Source: an uncultured Bacteroidota bacterium
GTDB taxonomy: Bacteria > Bacteroidota > Bacteroidia > UKL13-3
DNA: 8,526 bases
Direction of reading: 5' to 3'
Assembly: GCA_903907885.1 (NCBI GenBank)
Contig: CAIVPY010000447.1
Span: forward strand, 1-8,526
Part shown: positions 5,883 to 8,526 of the stretch, in pieces
How positions within the stretch are numbered: the first letter of the stretch is position 1
How the letters are laid out: every line of letters starts with the position of its first letter
Program-made: the position numbers and the translations under genes
The notes under the pieces: model-generated
Database searches by the model: none
What the model saw: the letters and a program-made list of their open reading frames with translations, nothing else
What the model was told of the DNA's origin: nothing

Positions 5883-6503
5883 ATGTACAAAATTCAAAAA
5901 ACAAAAGACGAAAAATGGATTGATGAATCCGGGCAAGAAGTGCCAATTAAATATGTTACTAAACCGGCCAGAGAACGCGAGAAAAATGCAAGTACAATTA
6001 TTAAAGGTGCTAAAACTATAAACAGGCAACTCAACGATTTTAAATCGGATGTTATTGCTATTTGTAAAGATGTTTATAGCAAAGCAATGGAAGAGTATAA
6101 TGCAAAAGCAGACTCAAAAGGAAATTTTACCTGGTTCAATTTTGATAGATCAATAAAAATTGAAGTGAGCATTAATGAGCGCATCGATTTTGATGATTTA
6201 ACCATCCAAGCTTGCAAATCTAAATTTGATGAGTTTCTTTCAATCAATGTATCCAGTAAACTGGAAATGGTTAAAGAAATGGTATCGGATGTATTCTCAA
6301 CTTCACGTGGAAAGCTAGATGCTAAAAAAGTAATGAGTTTATTGAAGTATTCTGATAAAATTACTGATCCTTTGTTTCAGGAAGCAGTTAGTTTATTAAA
6401 ATCTAGCATCCGCAGACCTGACAGCAAAACATATTTCCGAATTTGGGAACGTGCTGAAAATGGAAGCTATCAAATAATTGATTTAAACTTTTCAAGTTTA
6501 TAA
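5883..6503 (+). CDS. DUF3164 family phage protein
   Basis: A 206-residue protein fitting DUF3164, a family that occurs in the early regions of Mu-like phages. Typical traits are the start describing a Trp plus 'G..VP..YV' motif (KWIDESGQEVPIKYV, 12-26), a helical middle, the FDRSIKIEVSINERIDFD segment (about 128-146 by pattern, before the SKFDEFL helix), and the C-terminal DAKKVMSLL...SIRRPDSKTYFRIWER block (to about residue 190). Molecular function is unknown for the family. The start has the AACAAAAACTATG context. It is separated by 11 bases from the gene before and two from the gene after. Confidence 0.8.
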   Translation: MYKIQKTKDEKWIDESGQEVPIKYVTKPAREREKNASTIIKGAKTINRQLNDFKSDVIAICKDVYSKAMEEYNAKADSKGNFTWFNFDRSIKIEVSINERIDFDDLTIQACKSKFDEFLSINVSSKLEMVKEMVSDVFSTSRGKLDAKKVMSLLKYSDKITDPLFQEAVSLLKSSIRRPDSKTYFRIWERAENGSYQIIDLNFSSL

Positions 6504-6505
6504 TT

Positions 6506-6928
6506 ATGAATCACTATCAGATAACATCCACAACTTTTTCAGGATTCGTTGATTTGTTCTATGACATCAACGGACTCCTGGAGAAGTATGATAAAACCGG
6601 AGCAGATCTGAGTGTAAAACAACAAACTTGGTTCTTGCAATCCTTGCCTCGTACAATTGACGAACTCAAAAAATTGATGCACGAAACCGCCACAGCTACT
6701 CTTACCGAAATACTTCCGATAGAGATAACCTTCGCTATGTTTTGGAATCGTTATGATGACAAAGAACTAAGCAGCAAGAAAAAAGCACTTGCAAAATGGG
6801 GTAAAATGCCAATATCAGAACAACAAAAGGCATACAATCACATTCCGAAATACTTCAGAAGCCTAACAGGTGGAATACGTAAAAAATACGCAGAAACCTA
6901 TCTTAACAACGAACTATGGAACAATTAA
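6506..6928 (+). CDS. Phage protein with C-terminal FW-Y/AETYLN domain, possible replication accessory
   Basis: A 140-residue protein. The first 65 residues are helical and not recognised. Residues about 75-140 carry a pattern common at the C-terminus of phage replication-associated proteins: FAMFWNRYDDK, then a lysine-rich helix with KKALAKWGKM, SEQQKAYNHIPKYF, and the final KKYAETYLNNELWN. This pattern recurs in phages beside replication genes, but I know of no assigned activity. The gene overlaps the following DnaA-like gene by 13 bases, so the two products are likely made together. That, with its place after the transposition genes, supports a role in replication of the transposed phage. 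Function is inferred from context. Confidence 0.6.
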   Translation: MNHYQITSTTFSGFVDLFYDINGLLEKYDKTGADLSVKQQTWFLQSLPRTIDELKKLMHETATATLTEILPIEITFAMFWNRYDDKELSSKKKALAKWGKMPISEQQKAYNHIPKYFRSLTGGIRKKYAETYLNNELWNN

Positions 6929-7284
6929 GACAGACAATTGAATTGAGGGTTGCACCTTGTCCACTCCCAAAAATGGAGCAACTTTCATCTGATTTTAAGC
7001 AAATTAAATTACGAATAGGAAGAATTTATGACATTTTAAATTTGGTTGCAAAATATTATGAAATGACTGTTGATCAAATGATGGAAAGAACTAGGCTAGG
7101 AGAAATTGTTGAGGCCCGATCAGTTGCTATGTTTATTATGAGAATGAACGGACACAAATTAATGGAGATTGGAAATGTTTTTCTTTTAGATCATACAACC
7201 GTTTTATGGAATTGCAATAAAATTGCAACAATGTTGCAAATTGATAAAAAGTTTAGGGCTAAAACGAAAGGATTCTTATGGTAA
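6916..7284 (+). CDS. Stand-alone DnaA domain IV-like DNA-binding protein
   Basis: A 122-residue protein whose residues about 38-106 match the C-terminal DNA-binding domain of DnaA. It shows VAKYYEMTVDQMMERTR (like VAxYFxVxxxDLxxxxR), IVEARSVAMFIMR (like IVxARQxAMYLxR), MEIGNVFLLDHTTVLWNC (like the DnaA signature GGRDHTTVxHA), and then NKI. The AAA+ ATPase and DnaB-loading domains of DnaA are missing, so it cannot be an initiator by itself. It may recognise DnaA-box-like DNA, compete with host DnaA, or recruit replication proteins to phage DNA. The aromatic residue W98 stands where DnaA usually has histidine. It overlaps both the preceding gene (13 bases) and the following one (7 bases). Confidence 0.8.
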   Translation: MEQLRQTIELRVAPCPLPKMEQLSSDFKQIKLRIGRIYDILNLVAKYYEMTVDQMMERTRLGEIVEARSVAMFIMRMNGHKLMEIGNVFLLDHTTVLWNCNKIATMLQIDKKFRAKTKGFLW

Positions 7285-7598
7285 GATGTTATTTAGCCGG
7301 TAAAATTACTGGAATTGATAGAGAACAATGTCTAATAAAATTTGCTGCAGCACACCAAGCAGTTAAAAAAGCAATGCCTGATGTTATGTGTGTAAATCCA
7401 ATGGCTATTGTTCCTGAAGGAACTGATTGGTATTTAGCAATGAGAATATGCATTAAATCGCTTGTTACTTGCGAATATATGTACTTGTGCGATGATTGGG
7501 AAGAAAGCGAAGGCGCAAGATTAGAAGTTATTATTGCAAAAAAACTTGGTATCAAAATATTGAAAGGAGGTAAAAATGTTTCCAGGACTAACGGTTAA
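7278..7598 (+). CDS. DUF4406 protein, nucleoside 2-deoxyribosyltransferase-like
   Basis: A 106-residue protein with the DUF4406 pattern: CYLAGKITGI near the N-terminus (4-13), VNPMAIVPEGTDW in the middle (39-51), YLAMRICIKSLVTCEYMYLC, and the closing WEESEGARLEVIIAKKLG (74-91). The fold is related to nucleoside 2-deoxyribosyltransferases and DNPH1-like nucleotide N-hydrolases, whose catalytic Glu lies in a segment like SEGARLE. Action on a (deoxy)nucleotide is plausible, for example in precursor-pool modification or defence evasion, but the substrate is unknown. The ATG overlaps the end of the DnaA-like gene by seven bases. Confidence 0.75.
   Translation: MVRCYLAGKITGIDREQCLIKFAAAHQAVKKAMPDVMCVNPMAIVPEGTDWYLAMRICIKSLVTCEYMYLCDDWEESEGARLEVIIAKKLGIKILKGGKNVSRTNG
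7563..7571 (+). promoter_or_regulatory. Consensus Shine-Dalgarno sequence for the gene at 7576
   Basis: AAAGGAGGT is a full anti-SD complement ending four bases before ATG 7576. Such a strong SD is unusual here, where most starts have none. It sits inside the end of the DUF4406 gene, as expected for a start that must be found by ribosomes still translating the gene before it. Confidence 0.7.
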
Positions 7599-7923
7599 AT
7601 TTACTGATTCGGAACTTCGAACTTTCAATTTATTGATTAGTGCAATTCTAACAGAAAGCTTAAATAATGATGATAAAATTTACCGCTATGCTGTTAAGGA
7701 TGTATTTGGTGAAATTACTTTAAAAGTACATAGAAAGCTAATAGCAAACAGAGCAAAGCACTCCTTTACATTTAAGCCAATTGAAGTACAATTATTATTT
7801 GTGGAATTATACGATTTAAGTAATAAATATGCTGATAATAGCTTTGAACATTACGTGTATTTGAAAATAATGAAAGCAATAGACCAGTTCCAAATAAACC
7901 TCCCAAACGTCTCACAACACTAA
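7576..7923 (+). CDS. Small phage protein of unknown function
   Basis: A 115-residue protein starting MFPGLTVKFTDSELRTFN. I do not recognise a family. It is predicted largely helical, has no Cys pairs, P-loop, signal peptide or membrane segment, and has a mixed charge. The start is well defined by the AAAGGAGGT immediately upstream and overlaps the DUF4406 gene by 23 bases in another frame. Its place in the early operon between the nucleotide-enzyme-like gene and the small gene at 7935 suggests an accessory early role only. Confidence 0.7.
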   Translation: MFPGLTVKFTDSELRTFNLLISAILTESLNNDDKIYRYAVKDVFGEITLKVHRKLIANRAKHSFTFKPIEVQLLFVELYDLSNKYADNSFEHYVYLKIMKAIDQFQINLPNVSQH

Positions 7924-7934
7924 CCCCAAAACCA

Positions 7935-8120
7935 ATGGCCTACAACAAAGAAAACCAAATTCGCAAAATAATATTAGTAATGGAAATAGTACAAGAACAT
8001 TTTGAACCTGAAATTACGACATACAAAGGAATATGGAGAAAATACGTAAAGCCCAGGTATCCGATGGCTTATTCAACATTTATAAAATACATTAATACGC
8101 CAATACCAAAACAAAAATGA
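7935..8120 (+). CDS. Small basic protein of unknown function, possible HTH-like
   Basis: A 61-residue basic protein (starts MAYNKENQIRKIILVMEIVQ). The C-terminal half, GIWRKYVKPRYPMAYSTFIKYINTP, reads like a short helix-turn-helix: a helix ending in KYV, then a turn, then a helix with YSTFIKYI. This is similar in shape to small proteins seen in Bacteroidota phages, but the DNA-binding idea rests on pattern only. It starts 11 bases after the previous stop. Its TGA (8118-8120) overlaps an ATG at 8117 in the next frame, one possible start of the downstream gene. Confidence 0.65.
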   Translation: MAYNKENQIRKIILVMEIVQEHFEPEITTYKGIWRKYVKPRYPMAYSTFIKYINTPIPKQK

Positions 8121-8149
8121 AATTATTTAATTTTTTAAAAAACAAAACT

Positions 8150-8526
8150 ATGGACACATTAAAAATTGACAAATCTAAAGCTAAAAGGCTTTATAAAACA
8201 GCATCAACTGAGCTAAAAGAAATGCTCGAAGATACTTTTGGAAAAGAGTTCTTTTCTGAAAACATTATTGATAAAATAAAAACGTTTAAAGATGCCATCG
8301 ACTCACTGCCAAAGGATGATTTGGATGTCGTTAGTTATTACGAAATGTGTAATGCGCATATTACAAGTAAACATGCTACATCATACATAAAAATTGTAAT
8401 AATAATTAAAGCACTTAATGAAGGTTGGTCTCCAAATTGGAACGATTCTAATGAAGCTAAATACTATCCTTGGTTTTCTTTCGATTCGGGCTTCGGGTTC
8501 TCGCATTCGCGTTACGGCTGTACGCA
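8150..8526 (+). CDS. Bacteroidota family protein with hypervariable-looking C-terminus, truncated at window edge
   Basis: At least 125 residues, cut by the window end. The N-terminal half (KSKAKRLYKTAS, EMLEDTFGKEFF, IDKIKTF) and the end (ALNEGWSPNWNDSNEAKYYPWF, then SGFGFS) agree with a family I recall as frequent in Bacteroidota, which usually continues to a closing VGSRLCFKS-like segment. No function is established. I chose ATG 8150 because AACAAAACTATG precedes it, as for other genes here. ATG 8117 (ATGA overlap with the previous stop, 11 residues more) is the alternative. From about 8471 the base composition changes sharply: few adenines, many G and C. The residues after GFGFS (H119, R121, Y122, G123, C124) come from CAT, CGT, TAC, GGC and TGT codons. 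This could be a diversified region. Confidence 0.75.
   Translation, partial: MDTLKIDKSKAKRLYKTASTELKEMLEDTFGKEFFSENIIDKIKTFKDAIDSLPKDDLDVVSYYEMCNAHITSKHATSYIKIVIIIKALNEGWSPNWNDSNEAKYYPWFSFDSGFGFSHSRYGCT
8471..8526 (+). other. Adenine-poor, G+C-rich end of the last gene, candidate variable region
   Basis: In these 56 bases I count five adenines and 30 G or C, against a window that is roughly one third G+C and rich in A. The reading frame is kept. The codons that look variable (8504-8506, 8510-8521) are all of the form NNT or NNC, while TCG, TTC and ACG between and around them contain no A or only one. The stretch continues beyond the window. Confidence 0.4.

Larger units (their letters stand above)
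1..8526 (+). mobile_element. Left end and early region of a Mu-like transposable phage (partial)
   Basis: The gene order is that of a transposable phage early region: leftward CI-type repressor, rightward small Ner/Cro-like regulator, DDE transposase of the MuA type, MuB-type AAA ATPase, then GemA-like and DUF3164 genes, all closely spaced on the plus strand. Late genes (Mor-like activator, head, tail) and the right end are not in the window, so completeness cannot be judged. The left phage/host border is not resolved. It should lie at or left of the repeat-rich noncoding region 1-430, and the start coordinate given is only the window edge. AT richness, a TAnnTTTG promoter box and mostly SD-less starts point to Bacteroidota. 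Confidence 0.85.

Noticed and set aside
6506..7300. DnaA boxes near the DnaA domain IV gene
   Set aside because: I looked for TTATNCACA-like sequences and saw no cluster; no origin can be supported here.
7289..7555. 88-codon open frame on the minus strand
   Set aside because: It lies wholly antisense to the DUF4406 gene and has no start signal or recognisable motif.

Overview
The window reads as the left end and early region of a Mu-like (transposable, replicative) temperate phage, most likely integrated in or infecting a member of the Bacteroidota. The Bacteroidota assignment rests on four points. The DNA is AT-rich (I estimate about one third G+C). Most starts lack a Shine-Dalgarno sequence and instead carry an A-rich context, often ending in ACTATG. 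A promoter-like TAnnTTTG box lies in the control region. The protein set (TTG-started MuA, MuB, RecA-like ATPase, GemA-like, DUF3164, DUF4406) resembles Mu-like phages of that phylum. No host gene is visible, and the exact phage/host junction cannot be fixed because the right end is outside the window.

Layout. Positions 1-697 hold no convincing gene. They contain several TTTGCC-type repeats that may be transposase-binding sites of the left end, a strong bidirectional terminator-like hairpin (245-290) and a 12-bp tandem repeat (379-422). Next comes a divergent genetic switch: a CI-type HTH repressor gene on the minus strand (698-1117) faces a small Cro/Ner-like gene on the plus strand (1177-1356). 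The 59-bp gap between them contains an inverted repeat overlapping two face-to-face promoter candidates.

From 1177 onward all genes are on the plus strand and tightly packed, often overlapping, so they probably form one long early operon. The order is Ner/Cro-like regulator, MuA transposase, MuB ATPase, RecA-like P-loop ATPase, GemA-like protein, small coiled-coil protein, DUF3164 protein, a protein with a conserved FW-Y/AETYLN C-terminal domain, a stand-alone DnaA domain IV protein, a DUF4406 nucleotide-hydrolase-like protein, two small unknown proteins, and a truncated gene at the right edge.

How they work together: the repressor would hold the early promoter shut in the lysogen. On induction the Ner-like protein and transposition genes are expressed, MuA and MuB carry out target capture and strand transfer, and the genes downstream probably help remodel and replicate the transposition intermediate. 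The most unusual signals are at the right edge and in the replication block. The last gene (8150 to the edge) ends in a short stretch depleted of adenine and rich in G+C. All five apparently variable codons there are NNT or NNC, as expected if they were copied with adenine mutagenesis from AAT/AAC codons. That would fit a diversity-generating retroelement target, but no reverse transcriptase or template repeat is inside the window. The stand-alone DnaA domain IV next to a possible replication-type domain is a second point of interest.
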